From the NCBI RefSeq assembly GCF_900182915.1, contig NZ_FXUG01000002.1, positions 248,001-312,000 of the forward strand: a DNA stretch of 64,000 nt, given 5' to 3'. Position 1 is the stretch's first letter, and every line of letters begins with the position of its first letter. Both the position numbers and the translations under genes were made by a program. This document shows, piece by piece, positions 56,392 through 64,000 of the stretch. The notes beneath the pieces were generated by a model. It was not told the origin of the DNA and ran no database searches. It saw only the letters and a program-made list of their open reading frames with translations. This DNA comes from Neorhodopirellula lusitana (GTDB taxonomy: Bacteria; Planctomycetota; Planctomycetia; Pirellulales; Pirellulaceae).

Positions 56392-58599
56392 ATGCCAACG
56401 GACGGCACCACGAGACGGACGCTCTCTCCACCGCAGGCCTCGCTGCGCCGTGTTCGACGTGTCCACGTGACGCGTCAGCGACGATGTCTGCGTGGGATAC
56501 TATTGGCGACCATGTGCTTGCCATGGTCCGCTTCATTGGGCTTGGCGGACGACGCTGGTTCGGTGGCGTATGTGTCGCCCTCAACGCAGCCCGCACCGTC
56601 CGCAGGCTTAGTGACGAGTCCGGAGTTGCTTGCCAATCCAGTTGGAAAGCAACTTGGTGAGACTACGGGTGACGTGCTTGAATTGGATGCGGCCAATACG
56701 TCCGGCGCACCGCTTTCGCCTTCTTTGCGATCCGCTGGTCCGGTGCAGGTTCTGCCGTCGCCGCGTTCCGAATTTGGGCAAACGCAACCGGAGGCTTCCG
56801 CTTCCGAATTGATTTCTCATGCGCTGGATCAACGCGGGAGTATCACTTTCCGTAAGACATCCCTTCAAGAAGTGGTGTTTGTTCTATCGGACTTGTGGAA
56901 GATCAACATTGTCGCTGGTGAAAAAGTCACCGGAACGGTTTCAGGTGTTTTTAACGATGCCCCACTGCGGGATGTGTTGTCTGCGATTTTGACATCGTCG
57001 GGCTATGGGTACACGGCCGCCGGAAATAGCTTGATTGTGTTGCCGCAAGCCGAAGTCGGCACCAGCAATCCCGAGTTTCGTCCACGCACGATACCATTCG
57101 CCATCAGCGATGAGACCCAGCGGAACTCGACCCTGGAAGCTGCCAAGATGTTGTTGAGTGACCGAGGACGCATTCAAGCGTTCGGTGCGGGCAGCGTTCT
57201 GGTGATTGACACGCCGGAGCGAGTCGATCTTGTCGAAGAAATGTTTGTTGCCAGCGGTGTGGGTGGACGTCGTCCCGATGGCGGTGGAGCCAATGTAGCG
57301 GGCGGTCTTTGGGCACCACTGCGTATCGTGTACTTCACGCCCCAGTACACCGAAGCGTCGGAGATGGCTGAATCGCTGGCCAATGCAATCGGTGGCACGA
57401 CCGGCACCAACAACAGCAGTGGTGGCGGTGGAGGAGGCAGTGGCGGAGGTGGTTCCAATTCGATGAACGATGGGCCCGTCGTGGCCGTTTATGCACAAGA
57501 AAACCGTATCATGGTGAGAGGGACGCCTGAAGAATTGTCCTTGGCTTCCGAGGCGTTTCAGCAACTCGATGTGCCACGCGCCCAGGTTCGTATCACGGCG
57601 ATGATCTATGACGTTGGCTTGAAAGAACTAGAGGAATTGGGCGTCGACTGGTCCCGGAACTTCCGACTCAACACGGTCGATAGCACGCCGCTTTCGGAAT
57701 TCACAGGTAACATCTCTGAAGCTGTCGGTTTTAGTTCCGGTGGAACGAGCACTGCGGCGTCGATCGGTCTACGAACACTCAGCAGCAACTTCGATGCAAG
57801 TGCTTTTTTGAATGCACTGGACGCGACAACCGAAGCCAAACTGTTGGCCGATCCGTCGATCACCACCGCGGATCGCCGCGAAGCGTCAATCAAGATCGTG
57901 CAACAGATTCCGATCATCGCTGCGACGCCGTCTACGGAAACCAGTGTCGTGTACGCTCAGGTTGAGTTTCGCGATGCGGGAATCATCTTGAAGGTGACGC
58001 CAAGAATCAGTCACGATCAAACGATCGAGATGAAAGTCGAGCCTGAATACAGCGTTGTGACCAGCTACATCAACGATAACCCTGTGATTGATACTCGTAC
58101 GGCGGAAACGACCGTTCGCGTCAAGAACGGCACGATGTTTGTCCTAGGTGGGCTTCGACAAAAGACGCTGACTGAAACGGTCGCGGGTGTGCCGTATTTA
58201 CGTGACCTCAAATACGTGGGCAAGCTTTTTCGGAACCATACAACGGAGGTGCGAGAGAGCGAGTTGATCGTGTTCTTGAAGCCGGAGCTGATCAATCCTA
58301 CCTATACCGGCAAGCCGCGAGAACAGATCGCGGCACGGGTTTCAAACCATCAACTTGATTCGATCGCTTACGCCACCTGTTGTCCGCTATCGCCCGCATG
58401 TTGCGACCCGATGTGTCCTAATCACAATCCTCGCGCCCGCGTGAATGGCGGAAGTCATGAGCTTCGCATGATTGGTGAAAATGGGATCACACCCTTTCAG
58501 CTGGCGTATCCGGAATCACACCCTGAAGTGATCGCCGAAGAAACGATTCTGTCCGACTCGTATGAAATGATTCCGTTGCCAACGTCAACGGTTCAGTAG
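56392..58599 (+). CDS. Secretin (GspD/PilQ family)
   Basis: 735 residues. There is a signal region (CLRGILLATMCLPWSASLGLA), an N0/STN-like part, and an N1-type domain (about 150-220, ISFRKTS-type LQEVVFVLSDLWKINIVAG, GVFNDAPLRDVLSAIL). The next N-domain is interrupted by a Gly/Ser-rich loop (SGGGGGGSGGGGSNS). The secretin core (about 480-660) has RAQVRITAMIYDVG, TTEAKLLADPSITTADRREASIKI, YAQVEFRDAGIILKVTPRI and GTMFVLGGLRQKTLTETVAGVPYLRDL with SELIVFLKPELI. A Cys-rich tail follows (58378-58420, CCPLSPACCDPMCPN). It forms the outer-membrane gate. Confidence 0.9.
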   Translation: MPTDGTTRRTLSPPQASLRRVRRVHVTRQRRCLRGILLATMCLPWSASLGLADDAGSVAYVSPSTQPAPSAGLVTSPELLANPVGKQLGETTGDVLELDAANTSGAPLSPSLRSAGPVQVLPSPRSEFGQTQPEASASELISHALDQRGSITFRKTSLQEVVFVLSDLWKINIVAGEKVTGTVSGVFNDAPLRDVLSAILTSSGYGYTAAGNSLIVLPQAEVGTSNPEFRPRTIPFAISDETQRNSTLEAAKMLLSDRGRIQAFGAGSVLVIDTPERVDLVEEMFVASGVGGRRPDGGGANVAGGLWAPLRIVYFTPQYTEASEMAESLANAIGGTTGTNNSSGGGGGGSGGGGSNSMNDGPVVAVYAQENRIMVRGTPEELSLASEAFQQLDVPRAQVRITAMIYDVGLKELEELGVDWSRNFRLNTVDSTPLSEFTGNISEAVGFSSGGTSTAASIGLRTLSSNFDASAFLNALDATTEAKLLADPSITTADRREASIKIVQQIPIIAATPSTETSVVYAQVEFRDAGIILKVTPRISHDQTIEMKVEPEYSVVTSYINDNPVIDTRTAETTVRVKNGTMFVLGGLRQKTLTETVAGVPYLRDLKYVGKLFRNHTTEVRESELIVFLKPELINPTYTGKPREQIAARVSNHQLDSIAYATCCPLSPACCDPMCPNHNPRARVNGGSHELRMIGENGITPFQLAYPESHPEVIAEETILSDSYEMIPLPTSTVQ

Positions 58600-58643
58600 C
58601 GATTCGATTCAATATTCCACTGCACTTTCCAGCCAACGTCGCC

Positions 58644-59165
58644 ATGCACCAGTCTCAAAGATCGATTCGGCAATCGGCTTCCAATGTCGTCTATAGCATG
58701 ATTGTCTGCGGTTTTGCCGGAAGCAGTCTGTTAGGTTGTGGTGTGGATGCGGAGTCGTTGCAAACGTTACAGCGAGTTTCCATGCAGCAATCCCAGATCA
58801 CCAATGGTCTGGACGGCGCGGCGCGGCCAAAGACTCCGTCAATTGAGGCACACGCAGCATTTCAACCTCAGTTTCCTGATCGCGTGGATCCGTTTCATGT
58901 CGATGCCGACATGCAGCAGGTTTCCGTTCAGTCCCATGGCACGGTGTCGATCCAGGTGTTGGGGTTCGCCGACATGGGGAAGCAACAAGCGATCTTGCGA
59001 GTCGGTGGGGATACGAAGTTTGTGGTCGCGGGCGACCGGATTGGCAACGTTGAAGTGATTAGTATTTCGCCCCCACGAGTACGGCTTCGCAACGACAATC
59101 TCACTTGGGACGCGAGTATGTTCCAAAACCAACCGATCGGTCCCAATGGCGCCCACACCAATTAA
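58644..59165 (+). CDS. PilP/GspC-like lipoprotein
   Basis: 173 residues. A signal with lipobox (GSSLLGC) anchors it. A flexible linker (about 45-75) is followed by a small beta domain of the PilP/GspC HR type: VSIQVLGFADMGKQQAILRVGGDTKFVVAGDRIGNVEVISISPPRVRLRND. In type IV pili PilP links the secretin PilQ to PilN/PilO, and the gene is in the right place, last in the cluster after the secretin. It closes the operon (45 bases downstream of the secretin stop). Confidence 0.75.
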   Translation: MHQSQRSIRQSASNVVYSMIVCGFAGSSLLGCGVDAESLQTLQRVSMQQSQITNGLDGAARPKTPSIEAHAAFQPQFPDRVDPFHVDADMQQVSVQSHGTVSIQVLGFADMGKQQAILRVGGDTKFVVAGDRIGNVEVISISPPRVRLRNDNLTWDASMFQNQPIGPNGAHTN

Positions 59166-59193
59166 CCAACCCGCGAAACGCCAGGTTGACGCG

Positions 59194-59679
59194 TCAGAAG
59201 TTCACTTCAGTGACTCCGCGGGCACCTGAAGGCAGCTTCCCCGTCACCGTGATCTCGTCAATCGGGTAGCGTCCTGGGACCCATCGCTGGCTACTCTTGG
59301 TGGCAAAGGCAGCTTGGCGGACGACCAGTTCTTCGCCGATGGCGAGCGGTTTGTCTTGGTATAAAAAATACTGCCCATTCAGGTTGACGGTCACGTTGGT
59401 GATCTCGAATTCGGCTTGGTTGCGGATCACAACCACGTCATCGAGCATTTGGGACGTTCCCTGAATCGTGGGCAACAGCCGGCGATCCACCAGCACGTCA
59501 ACCGGAAGTGAGTGCTCTGATGCTTTGCCGTATAGCACCGCGTAGGCACTCAGCGTGATCAACGGCAACAGGCACACCATCGCGAGCGACACAAAGAGAC
59601 CACGGGACGAAAGTCGCGGGGCTGGAGCGATCGAACGGGGCGGAGCGAAACGGGATTCATCGGTGTCTGGTCGGTTCAT
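59194..59679 (-). CDS. Hypothetical protein with one membrane anchor
   Basis: 161 residues, not recognised. A 25-residue basic N-terminal part precedes one membrane helix (LFVSLAMVCLLPLITLSAYAVLYG). The extracytoplasmic part is probably a small beta domain (VVIRNQAEFEITNVTVNLNGQYFLYQ, VRQAAFATKSSQRW, YPIDEITVTGKLPSGARG). It lies 31 bases downstream of apbE on the same strand, so it may belong with it. Confidence 0.65.
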   Translation of the reverse strand: MNRPDTDESRFAPPRSIAPAPRLSSRGLFVSLAMVCLLPLITLSAYAVLYGKASEHSLPVDVLVDRRLLPTIQGTSQMLDDVVVIRNQAEFEITNVTVNLNGQYFLYQDKPLAIGEELVVRQAAFATKSSQRWVPGRYPIDEITVTGKLPSGARGVTEVNF

Positions 59680-59710
59680 AAGTGCATCATACCGATTGGT
59701 CCAGTAAAGC

Positions 59711-60844
59711 CTATCGGCCTTCGATTCGTCTTTGATGGGTTCCCTTCGAATTTGCTGGCGAGTGTTCCACCCACGACCAGGGGCCAGTTGTTTCCACTTG
59801 AACTTCGTCTTGTCGCGGTGTGGGAGCGACCATGATCAACGGTAACGCTGGATCATGTTGATTGGCGTGTTGGATCGCCTTCGCCTGGCCCATGACGAAT
59901 AGCCCCGTGGCTAGTGCGTCGGCGTCGCTTGCCCGTTCGGTCATCACGCTGAGGGCCAGCAGGTCGCCTGCGGGCTGGCCGGTGCGCGGGTCGATGACGT
60001 GGCCGTAACGTTTCCCTTGGTGATGGAAGAACTGCTTCCCGCTGCCACTGGTGGCCAGGGCCGAATCGTGTAGCCAGATACCGGCCAACCGGCGAGCTGA
60101 TTTGGTGGGATGCGCGATTCCGACCATCCAGCCCTGTGGCACGGGCGGTCGATCGTCTTGGTCCTTGTCGCTTGTCACCTCGGCGGATGGACCGGTGTTT
60201 TCGTCTGCTTCCGCGAATTGATTTCCTGATGCCAGCACACTGCTTTGGCCGGCATGGATCAGGAAGTTGATGACGCCTTGCGACTTCAGTCTTTCCGCCA
60301 CCCAGTCGATCGCGTCGCCTTTGCCGATCCCGCCCAGGTTGATCTTCATCCCGGGGTGTTTCAATTCAACCCTTCGATCTTCAGCATGCAGGATCATCTG
60401 ATGACTACCGACCTTGTAACGGGCCGTCATGATTTCAGCGGGCGTCGGTTTCCGCCCGCTGCGTGTTGTGAAGCCCCAAGCTTCCACCAGTGGGCCAGCC
60501 GTGATATCGAACGCACCGTCGGTTTTTAGGTAGAGCTCTTTGGCTCGAACTAGCAATTCAAACGTTGCGGGAGACACTTCGATACCCGGGGCACTTGCAC
60601 CAACAGAGCCAGGCATCCCAGCGGACCCCGGCATCCCAGCGGCGCCCGGCATCCCAGCGGAGCGGTTGATCGCTGACACTTCGCTGGCGTCGTCGTAGAC
60701 CGTCAGTCGCCGTTCGATCGCGTCAACTTTCTCAAGCGTGTCCAAGACCACATCGGCTACCGAACGGTGCCCGATACGCTGATTTTCGTCACGCACCAAG
60801 ACGACAAAATCGCATGCCATGGCGCGATGAGACAATTCCAACAA
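59711..60844 (-). CDS. apbE: FAD:protein FMN transferase (ApbE family)
   Basis: 377 residues from a TTG at 60844 with GGAGAG six bases upstream. The frame reaches an ATG at 60952, but that lies inside the tRNA-Arg gene. An ATG at 60820 would cut into the conserved N-terminal phrase HRAMACDFVVLV. ApbE motifs: SAINRSAGMP with EVSPATFELLVRAKELYLKTDGAFDITAGPLVEAWGF, INLGGIGKGDAIDWVAERL, and the metal/FAD site HVIDPRTGQPAGD followed by ASDADALATGLFVMG. It attaches FMN to Rnf/Nqr-type flavoproteins outside the cytoplasm. There is no clear signal. A triplicated MPG repeat sits after SAINRSA. Confidence 0.85.
   Translation of the reverse strand: MLELSHRAMACDFVVLVRDENQRIGHRSVADVVLDTLEKVDAIERRLTVYDDASEVSAINRSAGMPGAAGMPGSAGMPGSVGASAPGIEVSPATFELLVRAKELYLKTDGAFDITAGPLVEAWGFTTRSGRKPTPAEIMTARYKVGSHQMILHAEDRRVELKHPGMKINLGGIGKGDAIDWVAERLKSQGVINFLIHAGQSSVLASGNQFAEADENTGPSAEVTSDKDQDDRPPVPQGWMVGIAHPTKSARRLAGIWLHDSALATSGSGKQFFHHQGKRYGHVIDPRTGQPAGDLLALSVMTERASDADALATGLFVMGQAKAIQHANQHDPALPLIMVAPTPRQDEVQVETTGPWSWVEHSPANSKGTHQRRIEGR
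60612..60665. repeat. Three tandem 18-bp repeats inside apbE
   Basis: Units start at 60612, 60630 and 60648 (core GGCATCCCAGCGG). On the coding strand they give a run of GMP-containing hexapeptides (AGMPGA, AGMPGS) between the ApbE N-terminal phrase and the FAD-binding part. They are in frame and between conserved blocks. Confidence 0.85.
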
Positions 60845-60924
60845 GTTTGGCTCTCCAAAGGGCAAATTGGGGATTCGCTGTCGTACTGGCAGTTCTTGAC
60901 GCGGATAGGTAAACTGGCTCAGCC

Positions 60925-60998
60925 GCCCTGCTAGCTCAACTGGATAGAGCACCTCACTTCTAATGAGGATGTTACAGGTTCGAGTCCTGTGCGGGGTG
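60925..60998 (+). tRNA. tRNA-Arg, anticodon TCT
   Basis: The cloverleaf is complete. The acceptor stem is GCCCTGC with GCGGGGT (7 bp with two G-U pairs, including G1-U72). The D arm is GCTC/GAGC, the anticodon stem CCTCA/TGAGG with loop CTTCTAA (anticodon TCT, codon AGA), the variable region 5 bases, and the T arm ACAGG-TTCGAGT-CCTGT. The discriminator is G, followed by CT, so CCA is not encoded. The gene is opposite in strand to apbE and overlaps the upstream part of its open frame. No intron and no integrase were seen beside it. Confidence 0.95.
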
Positions 60999-61442
60999 CT
61001 GATCAGTCGTGGTTCGGCAGCTTTGAGTTACGAGCCATTCCGAGGAATAAGTTTAGGGGGTTGGGGCGTCTGCCCCAAGCCTCGGTCGTACTCTGGCCTT
61101 CTTTTACGAACGCGAGCGAGCTCTTTGCCACTTTGGTGAGCGTCTTAGTCGCTTTGTCCCCTCTGCCTCCAAAGCTTTGCGCCCTGCAAATTGCTTGGCA
61201 ACTTGGATCCAGCACTGCGATCTACGGTTGGACTCAGTTCGGTTTTTGCCAGGATTTACATGATCAACAGGAAGGCAAGGATCATGTCAGTCATGTTGAT
61301 CCTGTCTAACAACCAGCACGTTAATACCATGCTCAGCAGGTCGCTTCGCAACATGGATCTGCTGGAAAGCAGCCTTCGTTAAGGCTCAATCAAAGGGGCC
61401 GTTTGGAGAGAATCAAAACGGATTCGACCACGCCAACACAGG
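60999..61442. other. Region downstream of tRNA-Arg (444 bases)
   Basis: No gene with support. There is an imperfect dyad around 61278-61305 (AGGATCATG ... CATGTTGATCCT). No integrase, attachment-site duplicate of the tRNA 3' end or island gene is visible in the window. Confidence 0.4.
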
Positions 61443-62411
61443 CTATTCGGTTTTGTCCGCCTGGTCGCTCTTTTCCCACTTGGAGGCTTTCGAACTGACT
61501 TTGATGAATTTCCGCATGGCTGCAGGCAGCGCGGAGGTTACCGTCATCTCTTCACCGCTGACCGGGTGAATGAAGCTGAGTGAGTTCGCGTGCAAAGCCA
61601 TCCGACGTCGAATCCAACGTGGGTGTTTGGCTTTCTCTTTTTCGTAGTGTGGATCGCCTAGTACGGGGTGGCCGGCATAGGAAAGTTGCACTCGGATCTG
61701 GTTACGCTTGCCGGTTTGCAGGCTGGTTTCGACCAGCGTGCTGTCTTCCATCCGTTTGATGACGCGGTAGTCCGTAACGACTTCCTCGGTATCCTTGGAC
61801 GGTTTGGTGACATAGCGGTCGAGGTTCTTGCCGGTCGCCAAGTGGGCTCGCAGGGTGCCGTGATCGTTGGGCATGCAGCCCGCGACAATGGCGGTGTAGA
61901 TTCGTTTGGGCTTTCGTTCTTTGAACTGTTCGATCAACAGGTCGGCGACTGCTTGATGCTTGCCAAAAACCAACAAACCACTCGCTTCGCGGTCGAGTCG
62001 GTGAACCAAACAGGCTTCCCGTTCGGTTCGTGAGTGGCTTAGGTAGATCGAAACGCGTTCGACCAGTGTGTTGGGATCGCCTCGATCAGTGGGGACGGAA
62101 AGCGTACCGGCGGCCTTGTCGACGACGATCACGTGGTCGTCTTCGTACGCGATGGTAAATGTGCGATCGTCCCACTTTCGTTCTTTCTTGGGGCGATAGC
62201 GTTGGGTGGGATCGTAGCGAATCGACACGACATCCCCCGCGGCAACCGGTTTGCCGCCGTCGGTGCAGGGTTTTCCATTGACCGTGACGCAACCGCGGTC
62301 GATCAGGCCCCTCACCTGGCTATGTGACACTTCGGTCATGTGCCGGACGAGCGCGTCGGCGCGGCCTGCGGTTTCGTCGGTCGCGGTCTCGGAAAGCGTT
62401 TGAACTGGCAT
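61443..62411 (-). CDS. RluA-type 23S/tRNA pseudouridine synthase
   Basis: 322 residues. An S4 RNA-binding domain comes first (about 25-85, SQVRGLIDRGCVTVNGKPC). The catalytic domain has VDKAAGTLSVPT, the catalytic Asp in VHRLDREASGLLVFGK, and GKRNQIRVQLSYAGHPVLGDPHY. The family converts uridines in 23S rRNA or tRNA to pseudouridine. The S4 domain fits RluC/RluD; which sites it modifies cannot be told. The C-terminal tail is Lys-rich. It is a single gene. Confidence 0.9.
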   Translation of the reverse strand: MPVQTLSETATDETAGRADALVRHMTEVSHSQVRGLIDRGCVTVNGKPCTDGGKPVAAGDVVSIRYDPTQRYRPKKERKWDDRTFTIAYEDDHVIVVDKAAGTLSVPTDRGDPNTLVERVSIYLSHSRTEREACLVHRLDREASGLLVFGKHQAVADLLIEQFKERKPKRIYTAIVAGCMPNDHGTLRAHLATGKNLDRYVTKPSKDTEEVVTDYRVIKRMEDSTLVETSLQTGKRNQIRVQLSYAGHPVLGDPHYEKEKAKHPRWIRRRMALHANSLSFIHPVSGEEMTVTSALPAAMRKFIKVSSKASKWEKSDQADKTE

Positions 62412-62503
62412 CAGGGTGTTGTTAGCAAAGGTGTGATATCGAGGCTGATTTCAGCGGTCATTGTGCTCGAGGTGGCTCTTTTTAAAGATCGCGTCTTGAG
62501 CGG

Positions 62504-63172
62504 TCATCGAGTGGGACGAACGTCTTCCAGCTCTTTTTCGAGTTGTCGCATGCTGCGTGACAGCAGAACACGAACAGCAACATCGGTCTTTCCCAGGTTC
62601 TCGGCAATAGCCTTGGTGGGTAGGCCTTCGACATAGCGTAGTCGAATCGCGGTTTGTTGCTCGTCATTTAGCCGGCCAATTGCCTGAGCCATGGCGCTCA
62701 GTCGAATATCGTTGCTGACCACGGCGCTGGGTGACGTCATGCTGGCAGCCAGCATCTGTTCCAGGCCCAATCCATCCGAATTGCCGCCTGATTGGCCGCC
62801 ACCATGCAGCGATTGTTGGCGTCCGGCATCACGGCGTTTGGCGTCGAAGTGAAAGCGATGAGCGTCGACCACGCGGCGACGAGCCAGGTGTTGCAGCCAC
62901 TGCATCACGGTGTGATCTTGAAGCGGTGCGGTGGGAAGACTGGCAACAGCGGTGGTCGCGATTTCCTGGACCAAGTCATCGACCTCAATCACGGCCAATA
63001 AGTGCTCACCAGTGATCGAACGGACAAACCTTGCTAAAGCGTCTCGATATTGATCGAGGTACCGGCCCAGAGCCTCGACGTCTCGGTTGCGAATCTGTTC
63101 AATCAGTGGGTCCGAATCAGGTTCGTCGGCGTTGCGGGTATCGGCTTCATTACGGCGGGAGTCTGCATTCAT
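62504..63172 (-). CDS. ECF-type sigma factor divergent from a Ser/Thr kinase
   Basis: 222 residues. Region 2 reads DPLIEQIRNRDVEALGRYLDQYRDALARFVRS, EVDDLVQEIATTAVASLP and MQWLQHLARRRVVDAHRFHF. A Gly/Ser/Gln-rich insert (about 125-145) precedes region 4, LNDEQQTAIRLRYVEGLPTKAIAENLGKTDVAVRVLLSRSMRQLEKEL. The Asp/Glu-rich opening differs from the other sigma factor of the window. It is divergent, 144 bases apart, from a serine/threonine kinase. In planctomycetes ECF factors beside Ser/Thr kinases form dedicated signalling units, and the kinase may regulate this factor. Confidence 0.88.
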   Translation of the reverse strand: MNADSRRNEADTRNADEPDSDPLIEQIRNRDVEALGRYLDQYRDALARFVRSITGEHLLAVIEVDDLVQEIATTAVASLPTAPLQDHTVMQWLQHLARRRVVDAHRFHFDAKRRDAGRQQSLHGGGQSGGNSDGLGLEQMLAASMTSPSAVVSNDIRLSAMAQAIGRLNDEQQTAIRLRYVEGLPTKAIAENLGKTDVAVRVLLSRSMRQLEKELEDVRPTR

Positions 63173-63316
63173 CGTTCTACCTGCTTTATCCGCTGGCCTG
63201 ATCGTGATTGTCGAAGCGTGCTTTTCGTTTGGTGTTTATTATACGGGGGTTGCCGTCGCCACCCCAGCGGCCCAGGATGGAATGTGCCCCTTATCCAGGA
63301 TGGTTCCCTGACCGAC

Positions 63317-64000
63317 ATGAACGCAAAGCCACCGCCCGCCGAAGATCCGTTTGAAACGCAGTGCGTGAGCGCGGTGGATTCAGCCGAATTAGACGATCGC
63401 TTGATCGCGTGTTTGGAACGTCTGGCCGAATCGGACCGTGCCTGTGAACCCGAGCATTTGCTGGAATACTTGTCCGGCGACCCCGCGGACTCGTTCATCT
63501 TGGTGGAGCTGATCAAGCTCAGCATGGCGATGGCCGTACAGAATGGCTCCCCGATTTGGCTGGAAGGCTACTTCGAGGCGATGCCGGGACGCATTTCCGC
63601 AGCAACCGCCCCGCTTGATTTGGTGATGGAAGAGATTCAGCTTCGCCGGGAAAGCGGCCAGACGCTGGATGCGGAAAGCTACCACCACCGTTTCCCCCAG
63701 TTCGGAACGGTTTTAAATCCGTTACTCGATTCGCCATCGTCGGAATCGGTGACGGCCGCGCCCCGCCAAAGATCGACATCGGAGTTGGACAACGGGACAC
63801 GGATTGATGACTTTGAAATCATTCAAATGCTGGGCAAGGGCGCGTTCGCGCACGTCTACCTCGCCAAGCAAACATCGATGGCCCGGCTAGTTGCCTTGAA
63901 AGTTTCAGGCAGCACGGGGGATGAACCGCGGGCCCTGGCGCAGTTCGATCACTCCAATATCGTTCGCGTGTTTGATCAGCGGGCAGTTCCGGTCGGGGCG
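63317..64000 (+). CDS. Serine/threonine protein kinase, N-terminal part
   Basis: The frame is open from the ATG at 63317 to the end of the window (228 codons). A long N-terminal region (about 1-155) has helical character, with Asp/Glu-rich stretches (AEDPFETQ, ESDRACEPEH). The kinase domain begins near residue 158: FEIIQMLGKGAFAHVYLAKQ (Gly loop), then VALKVSG with the catalytic Lys, and the start of the later lobe, FDHSNIVRVFDQ. The HRD and DFG motifs lie past the edge. N-terminal extensions like this are common in planctomycete kinases. It is divergent from the sigma factor. Confidence 0.85.
   Translation, partial: MNAKPPPAEDPFETQCVSAVDSAELDDRLIACLERLAESDRACEPEHLLEYLSGDPADSFILVELIKLSMAMAVQNGSPIWLEGYFEAMPGRISAATAPLDLVMEEIQLRRESGQTLDAESYHHRFPQFGTVLNPLLDSPSSESVTAAPRQRSTSELDNGTRIDDFEIIQMLGKGAFAHVYLAKQTSMARLVALKVSGSTGDEPRALAQFDHSNIVRVFDQRAVPVGA

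Noticed and set aside
60925-61442. Genomic island inserted at tRNA-Arg
   Set aside because: No integrase, no repeated tRNA 3' end and no island-like genes follow; the next gene is a housekeeping pseudouridine synthase.

Overview
The window looks like a chromosomal piece of a planctomycete of the Pirellulaceae (Rhodopirellula-like). The inference rests on protein types rather than a database search: a BBP7-type outer-membrane barrel protein, an anti-sigma-like/pseudopilin-like fusion protein, a sigma factor divergent from a serine/threonine kinase with a long N-terminal extension, a KDO (LPS core sugar) gene set in a diderm, many exported hypothetical proteins, frequent TTG/GTG starts and weak Shine-Dalgarno signals. 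The sequence is moderately GC-rich and shows no phage, IS element, transposase, CRISPR array or rRNA. There is one tRNA gene.

Layout. 1-5.9 kb: start of valS, citramalate synthase, a small membrane protein, an HtrA protease and DprA. 6-11.2 kb: exported MsrB, an SMP-30-like protein, an OmpA-type lipoprotein, a membrane protein and an HDOD protein. 11.2-18 kb (minus strand): an envelope block kdsD-kdsC-giant LptC-like protein, then two tandem metallophosphoesterases. 18-24 kb (plus): tsaB, an anti-sigma-like/pseudopilin-like fusion, and a coupled recQ-like-hisH-unknown operon. 24-33.4 kb: thymidine phosphorylase, a BBP7 barrel protein, a long gene-poor stretch, a three-PAS LuxR regulator, proB, a YpfJ-like zinc protease and rimO. 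33.5-36.4 kb: an arsR-gapdh-arsJ arsenate-resistance operon. 36.4-43.5 kb: a CE15-type esterase, leuD, leuC, a small unknown protein and glmS. 43.9-50.1 kb: an ECF sigma factor, pyruvate carboxylase and a PAS histidine kinase. 50-54 kb: planctomycete-type hypotheticals. 54.1-59.2 kb: a pilus/secretion-like cluster PilM(N)-PilO-secretin-PilP with no ATPase. 59-64 kb: an exported protein, ApbE, tRNA-Arg(TCT), an RluA-type pseudouridine synthase, an ECF-type sigma factor and the start of a Ser/Thr kinase.

How genes work together. CimA with LeuC/LeuD can supply 2-oxobutyrate for isoleucine from pyruvate and acetyl-CoA, and pyruvate carboxylase supplies oxaloacetate. KdsD, KdsC and the LptC-like protein fit synthesis and export of a KDO-containing LPS. 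GAPDH plus ArsJ fits arsenate expulsion as 1-arseno-3-phosphoglycerate. The secretin cluster would form the outer-membrane and alignment part of a secretion, uptake or pilus machine whose motor must lie elsewhere.

A feature running through the window is short tandem repeats of 15-23 bp. They occur in gaps (1916-1995, 6021-6081, 6126-6173, 36792-36860) and inside genes (the exported barrel protein, apbE, the anti-sigma-like protein; degenerate in tsaB). In genes the unit length is a multiple of three and adds short runs of small residues.
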